In this document: positions 32,791-44,150 of the stretch, piece by piece | How the letters are laid out: every line of letters starts with the position of its first letter | Numbering within the stretch: the first letter of the stretch is position 1 | Source: Blumeriella jaapii | Taxonomy: Eukaryota; Ascomycota; Leotiomycetes; Helotiales; Drepanopezizaceae | Reading direction: 5' to 3' | Assembly (NCBI GenBank): GCA_009599575.1 | Contig: VWND01000067.1 | Location: 682,001-746,000 of the forward strand | Length of the DNA: 64,000 bases | The notes under the pieces: generated by a model | The model's database searches: none | The model's input: only the letters and a program-made list of their open reading frames with translations | Told to the model about the DNA's origin: nothing | Program-made: the position numbers and the translations under genes

Positions 32791-33385
32791 TTTAATCGCA
32801 TATATTAAAAAAATGCAAACAAACGAAACAACGTAATAAAAGCCTTATATACTTCTGCTAACATTTTTATAACGATTAAAAAAATCCATTTAAGCTTTGG
32901 AACTAATAAACCCTCCACGTTTATACGAAATTTTAAAAACAGTTTATATAAAATAAAAAAGTTTCTTATTAGCAATTTTGAACCGACCAAGCCGGTTTTT
33001 CCAACCGGGCCAATTGCTACCCCTTTTACTTTTAATTGCAATATTAATTATATTTCCGCTTTTGCATTCAGCGTTTTATAAATACGTTACAAAAAGCGAA
33101 TACGAGCCGCAAAAAAAAATTACCATCTTTCAGCGATTATACGTTTATTGCTTTTATATATAATATAAACAAAAAAACGTTTCCGCCGTGCGAAAATCGC
33201 CGAATTTAAAAAAATCATACAATTCGCGGCAATAAAAAGCATTTCCGTTTCCGACGTTTTACAAGCCAAATATAACGATAACGTAATTTTTATAAAAAAA
33301 ACTTTTTTCAATTTAATATTCGAAATTCGAAAAACTGTTTTACAAGCAAAAAAGCGATAAGCTCGCTTTCCGCCGCTCCGGTATA
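32791..33385 (+). other. Protease-RT linker of F
   Basis: About 600 bp of broken plus-strand text, including KKTFPPCENRRI and TSRKKKLPSFSDYTFIAF, separate protease from RT. It resembles the long linker seen in element E. I see no separate gene on either strand. Confidence 0.5.
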
Positions 33386-34700
33386 AATTATAAAATACAT
33401 TTGGCCACGAAAAATACGCTTTTTATAAAACTATTTAAACGCTTTACGAATAAACAATTTACAAAAATCAAAAATTATATTTTCGACAATTTGCATAAAA
33501 GCTTTATTAAACCTTTTAATACTTTTTTCGCCGCTCCGATCTTATTTACCAAAAAATCAAACGGCTTTATACGCTTATATATCGATTACCGCAAGCTTAA
33601 CGATTTTACGAAAAAAAATCTTTACCTTTTGCTTTTAATCGACGAAATGCTAGCGCGAATTATTAAAACCAAAATATTTACGAAAATTAATATTTAATAA
33701 GTATTTAATCGAGTCCGGATATCCGAAAAATTTAAAAAATTAATTAATTTTCGTATCCGATACGATATATACAAATATAAAATTTTTCCGTTCGGTTTTA
33801 TTAATAAGCCCGTCATATTTCAACGCTTTATTAATAATATTTTTATAAAGCATTTAAATAATTTCTGCTCGGCGTATTTTAACGATATTTTTATTTACTT
33901 CGCGAATAATTTAAAATAAAATCCACGTTAAAAAAATCTTATCGATTTTAAAAAAACACGATTTAAAAGCTAATATTAAAAAATACGAGTTTAATATTAC
34001 GAAAACTAAATTTTTAAATTTCGTTATTAATGCTTAAAATATTAAAATAAACCCGGAAAAAATCGCTATTATTAAAAATTAGCAATATACAACGAATATG
34101 CGAAGCGTGCAAAGCTTTCTAAGCTTTTGCAATTTTTACAAACGTTTTATAACCGGCTATAGCCGTATTTGCCGCCTTTTTACTGCTTTTACAAGCAAAA
34201 ACGTTTTTTTCGTATTCGAAAAAAAGCAGAAAAACATATAAAAAACATTGCGCAAAACCTTGCTAAATGCTTTTATCTTATGCCATTACGATTTTTATAA
34301 GCAAACGCGCCTGGAAACCGACTTTTTTAATAAAATAATAATTAGCGTATTATCGCAATTGCAAAAAAATAACTTTTATTATCCGGTCGGTTTTTTTTTT
34401 AAAATTATAATCGACGCCGAATTTAACTATTCGATTTACGACAAAAAGCTTTTCGCTATTTTTCGCTTTTTTAAAAATTACAAACCGAAATTATTAAACG
34501 CTTAAAAAAACGTATATATATATACCGATTATCGAGTTTTAAAATACTTTATAATAATTAAAAACTTTTCGGCCCGATAAACCCGATAAGCCGAGTTTTT
34601 CGCCGATTTTCATTTTATAATCATATACCGGTCGGAAATCATTAATACGCTCGCTAATACCTTTTTTCGCAAAAACCAGAATATTTTTTTATTAAAAATA
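33386..34700 (+). pseudogene. Reverse transcriptase and RNase H of F
   Basis: The 98-codon open stretch 33401-33697 reads KNTLFIKLFKRFTNKQFTKI, then FAAPILFTKKSNGFIRLYID, YRKLNDFTKKNLYLLLLIDE and TKIFTKINI. This is the RT fingers and palm start of gypsy elements (FVkKkdGxlRxCvDYRxLN). FNDIFIYFANNLK near 33880-33920 stands for the YxDD site, here FND. RNase H is at about 34230-34700, with the open stretch 34248-34505 giving KIIIDAEFNYSIYDKKLFAI, FRFFKNYKPKLLNA and then YRVLKYFIIIKNFSAR and FHFIIIYRSEI. Confidence 0.9.
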
Positions 34701-35814
34701 CGATAGCGAACGGCTCGAAAACAGCAAATGCTTTTAAACGATAAATTAAATTTTTAAATCTTAAAAAAAATAGCTGCTAAAAACATAACCACGCTAGCGC
34801 CTATAAAAATAGCTTCCGATAAGCGCGATAACGACAGTATTTTTTTCGAAAAAAACAACGAAAATAAAAAAAATAAAATGTTTACAAAAAAACCCGCAAA
34901 CTTAATTTTCGTAATCGTATACGATATACATAGCTATATAATTATAAACGATTTGTTGCAAGCCAACAAAAACTTTGTTTTTTTCGAAGCGCAACAAATG
35001 CAAATCCGCAATTATAGCCTTAATTACCAACTGCGATAAAACAAATTGTTTTTCTAAAACAAATTAATAATATTTTTAAAATCTTCCGAATTGCGAATTT
35101 TTCTGATCCGACATATCCACGAACAGCTTTACGTAGCATACGCTGAAATAAAAAAAATAAAGCTTTTGGTCGGTCGCAAATATTATTAAAAAGCTATAAA
35201 AGCAAATATATAATAATACGTTTCGAATTATCGTTGTATACGAATAAAAGCTAGGCGCGACAAAACCCCGAGCTTTCTAAAGCTTTTGTCTATATCCAGC
35301 AAATTTTATTAATACTTAACGATAAACTTCACGAAATTTTTATTAAACGAAAATAATCACGATTTTGCTTTCGTAATAATAAATCGTTTATCCAAAAAGC
35401 CTTTGTTAATTTTCTGCTATAAAACTATTATAGCGAAAAAGCTGGCAGCCTTGTTTTTGATCTATTAAATACGCTATTTCGGCATGCCGGATTTAATTAT
35501 TTCGGACCGAAAAGCTCAGTTTATTTCGGTTTTTTAGCAAAAACTCTGCCGCATATTAAAAACCAAAATCAAATTAATTATTACGTACAATTTTAATATC
35601 GATAAACAAACCGAAATAATAAACTAATATATTAAGCAACGCTTCCGCCCCTTTTATTTTTATTACCAAAACAATTAAAAACGCTTTTTACTTTTAATAA
35701 ATATTACACAACTGATTTTACCGTACGAATTTTTCGGCAACGTTTTTTTTTTTTAAATTTTAAATAAATACGAAGCTCGCATATCCTGAAATATAAACAA
35801 TCCTCGTTCCTTTC
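34701..35814 (+). pseudogene. Integrase of F, N-terminal part and core
   Basis: IRHIHEQLYVAYAEIKKIKL near 35100-35170 is the zinc-binding HxxxGHxG-like start. The core is followed through SRFCFRNNKSFIQKAFVNFL near 35350-35410, NYSEKAGSLVFDLLNTLFRH and AGFNYFGPKSSVYFGF, then the equivalent of YNFNIDKQTEIIN near 35590-35630, which holds the third acidic position (DGQTE-like). The C-terminal part is interrupted by G2 after 35814. Confidence 0.78.
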
Positions 35815-35988
35815 TGTCAAAGGTGTGAACGAGCAGAAGGTTCGTGGATAAATTATATTAACTACGGGGTTCTAAATTTAAAAATGTCGTAAAGTTTAAA
35901 ATACAATATATGCGGGCTCCGATATCACGTAATAACAACGTGACCTTCGGACCACGTAACTAACGAACTAACGTTTCATCCCCTTATA
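35815..35988 (-). repeat. 3' LTR of G2
   Basis: On the plus strand it starts TGTCAAAGGTGTGAACGAGC and ends CATCCCCTTATA. It aligns with 41623-41796 and the LTRs of G1 and G3. Confidence 0.93.
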
Positions 35989-36009
35989 TATAATCCTTTT
36001 TTTTATTTT

Positions 36010-36790
36010 TTCATTTAATTTCTTCGTCGTCGGAATTTATTTCTATAAATCGAGCTTCGTTCGCGAAGCGTTTTTATAAACGAATGCGAAGTTCAGCTGA
36101 AATAATAAAAAAAAAAATAAAAAAAGCAGGTTTTTTTAATTTCGGAAGCAAAACAACTGGTTTTTTTATAATAAAAAGAAAATTGGTAGCAGTTTTTTTA
36201 TATTTAATAACGGTTGTAAAAGCTTTTTTTAATAATAAAAGCTCGTTCTCGTTATTCGTCGATTTAGCACGTTTTCTGTTAGCAATTCTAACTTTAGCCA
36301 ATTTTGCTTTAATCGGGTGAAATTTCTAAAAAAAACGTATAGCGAATTTAATTATAAAATTATATGCGTTAATAACGTTTTTTAATAGTTTTTAAAACTG
36401 ATTCTCGGCGTTGTAGCCGCGCTATTATATAAAATAAAAAAAATTGAAATTTCGTTTAAAATCGAAAATAGCGTTTATAGCTTATAGCAAGCTGCCGTCG
36501 GCGTCGATAAAAACAAATGGTAAAAAAAGGTTTTTCTGCTTTGGAAAAAAATTGTTATAAACAAATTTAAACAAATTAATATAAAAAACGAAATATAATA
36601 ATTTTTGCTCGAAAAATAGTTTTAATTTATAATTATAAAAACCTAAAACTTCGGCGATTTTATAAAAACCGTAAAACTTATTATCGAGCTTTTTAATTAA
36701 TCTAGTAAAAATAATATTGCGCCTATTAAAAAACACGCTATCTTCTATTCGATAAGCAAATGCTGATTAGCGATATCGGTTAAAATAATA
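36010..36790 (-). pseudogene. GPY/F-like region, chromodomain and basic tail of G2
   Basis: The open stretch 36736-36482 reads NIIFTRLIKKLDNKFYGFYK, IAEVLGFYNYKLKLFFEQ and VFYINLFKFVYNN, then the chromodomain remnant near 36370-36470 and a basic tail at 36301-36074 (AKVRIANRKRAKSTNNENEL). It corresponds position by position to G1 19661-20455. Confidence 0.88.
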
Positions 36791-36809
36791 TTTTTAGTCG
36801 GCCAGCGCT

Positions 36810-37870
36810 AAAATCAAATTCGTACGTAATAATAGTTTTATTTTTTTTATTTTATTTGCAAAATCGTTTTTTTCCGCGTTTGCTATTTGTAACGTGCGAA
36901 AAGTCGAAGCTAAAATAAATTTAAATAAAAAAAAGCTTAATCGGAAGTAAAAGCTTTTGTTAGCGTAAAAAAAAAAGATTTCGGTAAAAGCGTTTACAAC
37001 GTTATTTGCTGCGAATTCGGCTAAAAAAAGCCAATCTTTCCAGTTTCCTTGGGCGTATATAACAAATTATTTTAAATAAAAAAGTAAATAAGCGTTTGCG
37101 TTTTCGATTTAGCCATTTGTTTCGAAATAAAAGCTGATGGATAGCGTAATATTAGTTCCGAAACGGTGATTTATAACTTTCCAGAATTGTGAAATAAATA
37201 AAAAGCTTCGATCTGAAATTATAAAATTCGGAAAATTATATAAGCGCCAAATATTTTTATAAAATAACTTGGCTAGATCTGACGCTTTTATAATTAAATA
37301 ACAGGCTATATAATATCGTTTTTTAATAAAGCGATATATTATTATTATAATCAGATTGTTTCGATTCTTATGCTTTTTTACGAAAAAAAAGCTTATAAAA
37401 TCGATTAATATATAGTTCCAACGGCATAAAAAAATAGGCAAAAATTTAAAAAGTTTTTAATAGCGTTGATTAATACTTGTATTACGAAAATAGCCGTTGC
37501 AATTGCGTACAAATTTTTTGCAATTTTTAAAAATCAATGGCTAATAATAATTTTTACTAATAATTTCGTACAATTTGTTTTTTTCGGAATAGCCTGTTTT
37601 TATTAAATCATAGGCCATTTGCAAAAACCAAATGCGAATAGAAATATTTAAATTCGATATATTTAAAACGTATAATCGGTCTCGAAAATACAATTTGTTA
37701 TTACGTATAAAACATTCGGAAAATTGTAAGTTTTTTAATTTCGAAATATCTTTTAGTTTAAATATTTTTTTTTTAATAGCAATCCATAATTTATTAATAA
37801 AATAATATTCGTTTAACAATCGTAAAAGCTTTTCGTCGTTTGCCTCGGGTATTTGTTTAAGCAAAGCTGA
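36810..37870 (-). pseudogene. Integrase of G2
   Basis: The zinc end is in the open stretch 37864-37541 (FIRNNKLYFRDRLYVLN, then DLIKTGYSEKNKLYEIISKN). The core at 37441-37109 is one of the cleanest integrase stretches here: NYILIDFISFFFVKKHKN, SDLAKLFYKNIWRLYNFP, NFIISDRSFLFISQFWK and FGTNITLSISFYFETNG. The DFI and SDR acids of the catalytic triad remain; the third, in the TNGQTE block, lies at its end. Confidence 0.92.
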
Positions 37871-37949
37871 AAAAGCGTTTAAAACTTTAATTAAATAATG
37901 CTTTTTAAAAAAAGCTTGATTTTAAAATTAAATTTTTTCGTTTGAAAAA

Positions 37950-39400
37950 TTTTAGAAAAAGTTTTAAAAACGTCGGGTTAAAAAATCAGGTTTGCTATTT
38001 TGTTTTTCAGATTTAAATATAACTACAAAATCAAAACCAGCTAAAAACTCGCTTTAGCGTATTTAACGCTTATTAAATTGTTTAGTCGTTATAAAATATT
38101 TCAAGTTTCGGTGGTTTATAAATACTCGAATTAAATAAGCAGCTTTTTGTAATTCGGCTCGTTAACTTTCGAAGCAACGTATAATAACGAAAAGTTTTTT
38201 ATTATAAATTTCGTAATTGCATTCGGCTAAATCGAATTTTTTCGATATAAAAACGATTGGATGGAATACTTTTGCATCGTTTTTTTAAAAATTTTTTTTT
38301 AAAAAAACGTAATTAAAAACGTCGGTCTTAACGAAAATCTTTTTATTAAAATTAAAATAAAATAATATAAATGCAATAGTAAAAGCTGATTTAAGAAATT
38401 CGAAAGCTTTAATACAATTATTATTAAAATCTTATTTAATGTTTTTTTTCGTCAGGTTTACCAAAGGAATAACGATGCGAAAAAAACTTTTAATAAAGCG
38501 TCGGTAGAAATTTGCAAAACTTAAAAACGCTTATACGTTTTTAACGTTAAATAAAAGGTTCCAGCTAATAATAGCTTCCAACTTTTTAAAGTTTATTTTA
38601 ATTTTAATAATAAAAATAATCATTTCCAAGTAAACGATTTTTTAAATTTTAAATTCGCATTTTTTTATATTTAATTGCAGGCCAGCGTCGGAAAAAGCTT
38701 AAAAAACGAAATTAACGTGTTTTATGTTTTTAAAAATCGTTTAAATAAACTAGAATATCGTTTATATAAGCTATATAAAAAATATTTAAATAAAATCGTA
38801 AAATATCGTTTATACGAAATTGGAAAATGGCAAAAGCGTTATATAAACCGAAAAGCATAACCAACGATTCGAATAAATCGTATCTCGTATTAAACGCAAT
38901 AAGCTATTTATAGCCTTTTTTTATTCGAATTTTATTAAAAGCGGCAAAAACGTTAAGTTTGGTATAAAACTTCGTTTTATTTAATCGAAAAAGTGTTTTT
39001 TAAATTAATAGCAAAAAATATCGGTTTTTGATTGTTATAACGTTAAAAGCTTTATAATCGACGTAAAAACGTAATCCGTCTTTTGGTTTTTTCGCAAATA
39101 GGACTAGAAAAGCGGCGGAAAAAAAGCTAGCTCGAATTTAGCTTTTTTCGAGATTTTTCTTTAGAAACTTGCGTAAAACTTAAAGTTCGTTAATTAATAT
39201 ATTATACAAAAAATCGTATAAAAATATTGCGTCAAAACGAAGTTTTATCGTATAATTAACGCTTTTTTTATAAAACGCAAATTTATTAATTTTAATAAAA
39301 TCGAAAACGGCCAAATAATAATAATAATATTAAAAAAAATTTATTCGAAAATCGATTGGTGGTTTGGTTTAAAAAGTCAAACGAATATCTTTCAAAAAAG
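37950..39400 (-). pseudogene. Reverse transcriptase and RNase H of G2
   Basis: It aligns with G1 17050-18520 in reverse. RT fingers lie near 39090-39160 ([22 protein letters not shown] text) and the palm and YIND block near 38730-38800. RNase H is at about 38430-37980, with FDFVVIFKSEKQNSKPDF near 38000. Stops are frequent, and no open stretch over 60 codons remains on the coding strand. Confidence 0.82.
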
Positions 39401-39769
39401 CTCCAGCGAAATAAAATTCAGCTAATAAATATTATCGTTCAGCTTAAAAAAGTTTTTATCGTAACTGATCTACTTTTGATAATACAGAATTAAGATCGTT
39501 TTTAATTATAGCGCCGAGTTTTTGTAAACGTTAGTCGATTTCGTATAATAAGGCTGAAAATACTTCGACTCCGGGCTAAAAAAATAAAATATTAAAAGCA
39601 GCAGCTTCTATACGGCGAAGAAAAGCTGATTAAACGATTAATTTGTAAAAATAGCGTTTTTGAATTAAATCTAAAACAGCTAATTAATAAAAGTTCTGAA
39701 ATAAACAATTCGAACGGCAGAAATCTGAATTAAAACAAAAAGTATTCGTAATTTTATTAATATAGAAAT

Positions 39770-40130
39770 TATATATTTTAAGCCAAGGTTTGCCCAAAAT
39801 AAAATCGTATTTTCCTAATATTGTAATAAAAGCTGTAATTCGTTCGGTATAACGAGCGATATTAATTTGAAAAAAGATTTAATAAATAACGTCGCCGTAA
39901 ATAGAAAAACGTCCGTCAACCACGGTAAGTTTACGTGGATTAGTAAGTAAAACAAAAGTCAATTCGTAATATTGCACGAAAGTATAATTAATAAAATTAT
40001 CGGTAGCTCCGAAATCGTTTAAAAAATAAGTTTTAATATATATACTATTAATAATTAGAATATAAAACAATATTAAATATAATTCCGGAACGCTATTTAA
40101 AGCAAATAATTCCAATTTATTTTTCAAAAG
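39770..40130 (-). pseudogene. Retropepsin of G2
   Basis: The open stretch 40127-39879 reads KNKLELFALNSVPELYLILF, then YIKTYFLNDFGATDNFINYT, YELTFVLLTNPRKLTVVDGR and FSIYGDVIY. FLNDFGATDNFI keeps Gly of the D-S-G-A motif but Asp is Asn and Ser is Phe. The later part (KYDFILGKPWLK-like) is near 39790. Confidence 0.9.
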
Positions 40131-40149
40131 TTTCTAATACTAACAATTA

Positions 40150-41560
40150 TTAAAAACAATCAGTTTTCCGATTTTTTTGCCTCGGCTTTAGCTTTTTTAA
40201 TCCAAAAAAAATCGAAGCAGTCAGCAGCTCGGTGTTTATCGCTGACATATTATAAGCAGAAGTTATTAGCGAAAAAATAAATTCGGCGAGCTAGCTTTTC
40301 GGCGTTACCGACTGGGCGTTTGTTTTTTGCTATATCAGCTGCGGTTTATATAATTGTTTTGGTTTGAATAGCGCTAAAATTTATAAAATCGCTTTAAATA
40401 ATAATCGTAATAACAGTTTTAAATATGGGAACGGGAAAAATAATTCCCGTATTACGGCCTTCGATCTTATAATAATTAAAATTCAATTATCGAAAAACGG
40501 TATCGGTTTCGCGCATTTAAGCGTAAAAACCAATAAAATCGGTTTTTAAATCGAAAAAGTTAATATACGACAAACGGATAATTATATCAAAATAAAAAGC
40601 TTCGCGTAAAATAGCGATAGCGGCTTTATTATTAAACTTAATATAATTTTTAATTTTTAATTAAAAAAAAAAAAAAAAAAAAAGTTAATTGCTTTGCTTA
40701 AAAAACAAAATTCTTTTAAATGCATCTGCTTATTAATTAAAAATACCGAACGATTATTAAAAAACTTAAATCATTTTTATAATAATCAAATAGAAAAAAA
40801 TGCCGTTCGTACGTAAACCTTTCTGTAAAACGCTTTTGGCTGTATCGGAAAAGCGAAAGAAAAAGTAATTTATACGATCCTGTTCGGTCGCATATTAATT
40901 TTAATTAAAACGAAGCTTTAGAATTATATTTTAAAAAAAGATAATAAAATGCTTCGTAACGTTGCCGATGCCATCCGAACTTATAAATTTATCGAGGTCG
41001 AAAAAAGCAGATTTTTTTTTTTTTGCGTTTAAAATGTTCGGTGTATTTTAACTGATAAAAGCTTGTTTTCGGAAGTTGGCAAGCTCGGCTTCGCGGTTTT
41101 AAATCACTTTTTTTTAAAAAGCCTTTTCTTTCCAGTATTATACCGTCTAAATATCCAGCTTTTAAGCGAAATTATTTAATTTAATTTTAAATAATATTAT
41201 TATATCGTTTTGTTTTATCGCGTAAGCGAAAATATCGAAAATTTTTTAAAAGCAGACTTTCGTATTAGCGATCAAAGCGGCGACGATTTAATCGAAATAT
41301 TCAAAATGCCCTAAAATAAAGCAATTAAAAAGTTCCGACAATTTGAAATGGTCCGATATAATTCGTTAAAAAAAAAGCGTAAAATGTATTTTGTTCCGAG
41401 ATATAAACAAAAGCAGAACGGAGTTTTTTAAATATAAGTTTTATATTAAAAAAAGTTATCGTTTCGTAATTTCGTATCGTAAAAATTTTTAAAAAATCGT
41501 AAAAATTATTGTCGCGATAAGATTTGTTAATTTTCCGTATGCGCAAAAGCAAAACAGAAT
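40150..41560 (-). pseudogene. Gag region of G2
   Basis: It corresponds to G1 14900-16311. The N-terminal open stretch 41552-41325 reads LRIRKINKSYRDNNFYDFLK, FTIRNYETITFFNIKLIF, RSAFVYISEQNTFYAFFL. The zinc-knuckle remnant is near 40205-40260 (YMSAINTEL region on the minus strand). Confidence 0.78.
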
Positions 41561-41570
41561 TAACAGGCTT

Positions 41571-41590
41571 TTTCAGCTTAAAAGCTGAAA
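41571..41590. repeat. Leader hairpin TTTCAGC-N6-GCTGAAA in G2
   Basis: The arms are identical to those in G1 and G3; the loop here reads TTAAAA on the plus strand. Confidence 0.65.
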
Positions 41591-41622
41591 TAGAAGTGTC
41601 AAAAAAAATTTAATAATTAATA

Positions 41623-41796
41623 TATCAAAAGTGTAAACGAGCAAAAGGTTCGTAAATAAATTATATTAACTACGGGATTCTAAGTTTAAAAATGTCGTAA
41701 AATTTAAAATACAATATATGCGGGCTCCGATATCACGTGACAACAACGTGACCTTCGGACCACGTGACTAATGAACTGACGTCTCATCCTCTTACA
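41623..41796 (-). repeat. 5' LTR of G2
   Basis: On the plus strand it starts TATCAAAAGTGTAAACGAGC and ends CATCCTCTTACA, followed by the TSD CTTTC. It keeps both CACGTG sites. Confidence 0.93.
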
Positions 41797-42480
41797 CTTT
41801 CGCTCGGCCATCGAAAAGCTTAACCGCGACGAAATTTTGCATTTGGCCTTTCGAGCTAAAAAGATTATAAAATACGCGCAATCGTTTATTGCGCAATAAT
41901 AAGCCAAAATAAAACGCTTCGCTAATCTGCACAAACGATTAATAAATTAAAATATAAGCGACGAAATATTAATAAATATCAAAAATTAAAAGCTCGACCG
42001 ATTTTCCCGAAAACTTTTAAACAAGTAATACGACCCAATTAAAATCGTCGACAAAATAAAAAAAAATTAAAAGCTTAACCTTTTCGCAAACTAATTAATC
42101 CATTTAATTTTTCATTTATATTCGCTCCGAAAGCAAATTAATAATTTTTTACCTGGCCAACGCCGCCCCGAACCAACCTTTATTTAATTATTTTTTAAAT
42201 AAACGGAATAAAAAATCGAAAAAATAATAAATTCGAAATTGCACAAAAAAGTATTGCAATACCAAATTAATTAAAAAAACGCTGATAAAAATCTCGAATA
42301 ATACCTTTATTCTGACGCTATAACGGCCCCCCATATCCTTCAGGCATTCCACCGATCACATTCCACCGCCAAAAGCCCTTCACGAACGCTTTCCGCATAA
42401 TTGCAAACTTACAACGAAAGCAGAAAAAATTACACCGAGTTGAAAAACGATAAACCCATAACTGCAACTGCGAAAACGCA
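41797..42480 (+). pseudogene. Integrase C-terminus and chromodomain of F
   Basis: After G2 the F frame resumes with basic helical text (KLNRDEILHLAFRAKKI, FIAQ). Around 42220-42390 it reads KIEKIINSKLHKKVLQYQIN, then KNADKNLE-YLYSDAITAPH, ILQAFHRSHSTAKSPS. This is a chromodomain: W-VEeILdsr...LqYlVkWkgyd..PeW.P...l...FH...P.KP. Trp positions are stops, as TGG to TAG or TAA is the usual RIP outcome. Confidence 0.88.
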
Positions 42481-42502
42481 GTTTTTCGAAAAAAAAAAGT
42501 AA

Positions 42503-42765
42503 TATTACGATCCTGGCCTGGCTAATAATAATTGCCAGTAATATAATTGCCAGTGATATAAATACTAATAATATTAGATTAAGGTTTGGGGCACGGACCA
42601 CCTCGGCCACTAGGCCTCGCGCTAAGTCACGTGACCCACAAGCGCAACCCACTATACATAAAGTTCGCGACCCCGAGCATTCTAGCTCGGTGTCTTTCTT
42701 TCAATTTACATGCGTACCTTTTGGTCCACATCACCCTTCTGATCACCCTCAAGCTAGCTGTGACA
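42503..42765 (+). repeat. 3' LTR of F
   Basis: It starts TATTACGATCCTGGCC and ends GCTGTGACA, followed by the TSD TAAAT. A purine run (GAAAAAAAAAAG) just upstream is a candidate polypurine tract. CACGTG is at 42628-42633. Confidence 0.94.
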
Positions 42766-43265
42766 TAAATCCGCCAAGTTCTATAAGAAATAAATTATAA
42801 TCGCTTAGATGCTTAATATATCGAAATAAATTGCGACAGCCAGAAAGCTTTTTTATTAGCTGAAAACCTCGAATATTATTAACGCACGAAGCATATTGAT
42901 ATTAAATACTATTACGTTCGTTCCGAAATTGCTGCTAATAGGCTAGATTTGTATTACGTTCAAAGCAAGGATAATGCAGCTGACGGCTTTATAAAGCTAT
43001 TTTCGGAAATTAACCACGTTGCATGGTGTAAGCTGCTAGGCTTACAACTACTCGATTTGAAGGTTTAGTGCAAGGTTGATGGAAAAAGGGGTGTATTATA
43101 TGTACAAATATGGGAGGTTTTACAGCGCTTTTGAAAAACGCTGAGTTTACTTTCAGAATATACAAAATGGATGACGCACAGAATGTGACGTTATAGCTAG
43201 TTTTTTTACTGACAGGCGCATTGCAATCAGCTTTAAAGCTGTTACTGCACGCTGTCAGAGGGGTG
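42766..43265 (+). mobile_element. Element Co, right segment: RNase H end and 3' region
   Basis: It resumes Co directly after the TAAAT repeat. The pol frame ends near 43068, and about 200 bp of non-coding sequence leads to a purine run (AGAGGGGTG) and the 3' LTR. From about 42950 the sequence is close to normal base composition with many CpA and TpG, unlike its surroundings. Confidence 0.92.
42771..43068 (+). pseudogene. Co RNase H, C-terminal part
   Basis: It reads RQVL-EINYNRLDA, INCDSQKAFLLAENLEYY, RTKHIDIKYYYVRSEIAANR, LDLYYVQSKDNAADGFIK and LLGLQLLDLKV. This is the copia RNase H end (DNqsAi-Lak-P..H-RTKHIDIryHfvRe....i.l.yv-t.dn-AD-fTKpL). Together with 30180-30384 it restores one domain across F. 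Confidence 0.93.
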
Positions 43266-43447
43266 TGTTGCTAGATTAAATGTCACGTGTTGCTTATATG
43301 ACTGGTTGCCAAGACGACTAGTTCCCGAGTACCGTGCACGCCCTATAAGGGCGCACACCATACCTAGAATACTACTACAAGTCAACCAACCCTATCGTGT
43401 ATGCATTTATTGCTCCCTCTGCCTACTAACTAGTCAAGATACTAGCA
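43266..43447 (+). repeat. 3' LTR of Co (about 182 bp)
   Basis: It starts TGTTGCTAG after a purine tract and ends TACTAGCA; the ends are partly inverted (TGCTAG and CTAGCA). It contains CACGTG at 43284-43289 and a TATA-like CTATAAGG near 43343. The 5' LTR is outside the window, so the boundary at 43447/43448 is inferred from the switch to family A sequence. Confidence 0.8.
43340..43352 (+). promoter_or_regulatory. Possible TATA element in the Co LTR
   Basis: CCCTATAAGGG sits in a short palindromic setting in the least mutated part of the window, so it may be ancestral. There is no second Co LTR here for comparison. Confidence 0.35.
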
Positions 43448-43700
43448 AAAAATTCGTTGACGTTTTTAGTTATTATATCGAATTGTTTTATAAATGTTTT
43501 TACGAAAGCTGTTTGTTAATTTAAAATAGCGGTATTATATGCTTGTTTAAACTCGAAGAAATTACGTATAATAATTCCGTTCCAAAGTAAATTAAAAATA
43601 AATTTGCCAGGTTTAGCAACGTTTTATTTAAAAAACGATATAATATCGATAAGTTTATTAATTAGAAAAATATGTTATATTTATTAAAAAGTAATTGGAA
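43448..43700 (-). pseudogene. Start of the unidentified downstream remnant, A2
   Basis: The minus strand has LINKLINIISFFK, then VAKPGKFIFNLLWNGIIIR, NFFEFKQAYNTAIL and FVKTFIKQFDIIIKNVNEF. A2 is less mutated than A1 here (Trp and Pro codons kept), so this is the clearest view of the first 85 codons. It is cut by the Co LTR. Confidence 0.55.
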
Positions 43701-44150
43701 AAAAATACGAAAATTATAAAATATTTGTATTTAAAAGTTACGGAAATCCGTATGCTGTTTTTTTAATAAATTATAATTATTTAAGCAGGCATTTGTTAAA
43801 ACAACGAAAAAAATAAATAATATAAAAAGTAGCAAATAATAAAATATATAAAAAATAGTTTTTGTAAAATGTGCGAATAATATAAATATATTAAATATGC
43901 GGCTTAAACATATATAAAGCTTTTGTTTTAATAAACAAAAATATAATTAAACAAAAAAAAGTATAATAAATGTTTTAAATAATATAAAAAAAGATTTTAA
44001 AAATAAATAGTATATATAAAACAAAATAATTAAATTGTATATAAACAAAGCAAAACAAAAACAATAGAATAATATATAATAAAAAAAATAATAAATAGCA
44101 AAAATAATAAAATAATTAATAAATAATTTTGTATATATTTTTTTTTTTCG
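43701..44150. other. AT-rich spacer of family A, copy A2
   Basis: It is the equivalent of 1986-2450 in A1. No open frame of note. Confidence 0.55.

Larger units (their letters stand above)
35815..41796 (-). mobile_element. Element G copy 2 (G2), chromodomain gypsy LTR retrotransposon
   Basis: It is the same family as G1 and G3 in opposite orientation, 5,982 bp, with LTRs at 35815-35988 and 41623-41796. The TSD CTTTC is at 35810-35814 and 41797-41801. It lies in the integrase C-terminal part of F. Confidence 0.95.
30385..42765 (+). mobile_element. Element F, chromodomain gypsy LTR retrotransposon
   Basis: LTRs of 263 bp (30385-30647 and 42503-42765) flank gag, protease, RT, RNase H, integrase and a chromodomain on the plus strand. 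The TSD TAAAT is at 30380-30384 and 42766-42770. Without G2 the element is about 6.4 kb. It splits the RNase H of Co, whose frame resumes just after 42770. Confidence 0.95.

Noticed and set aside
43306..43524. Open stretch of 72 codons in normal-composition sequence
   Set aside because: It crosses the Co LTR end and runs into family A sequence. No start context or family match was seen.
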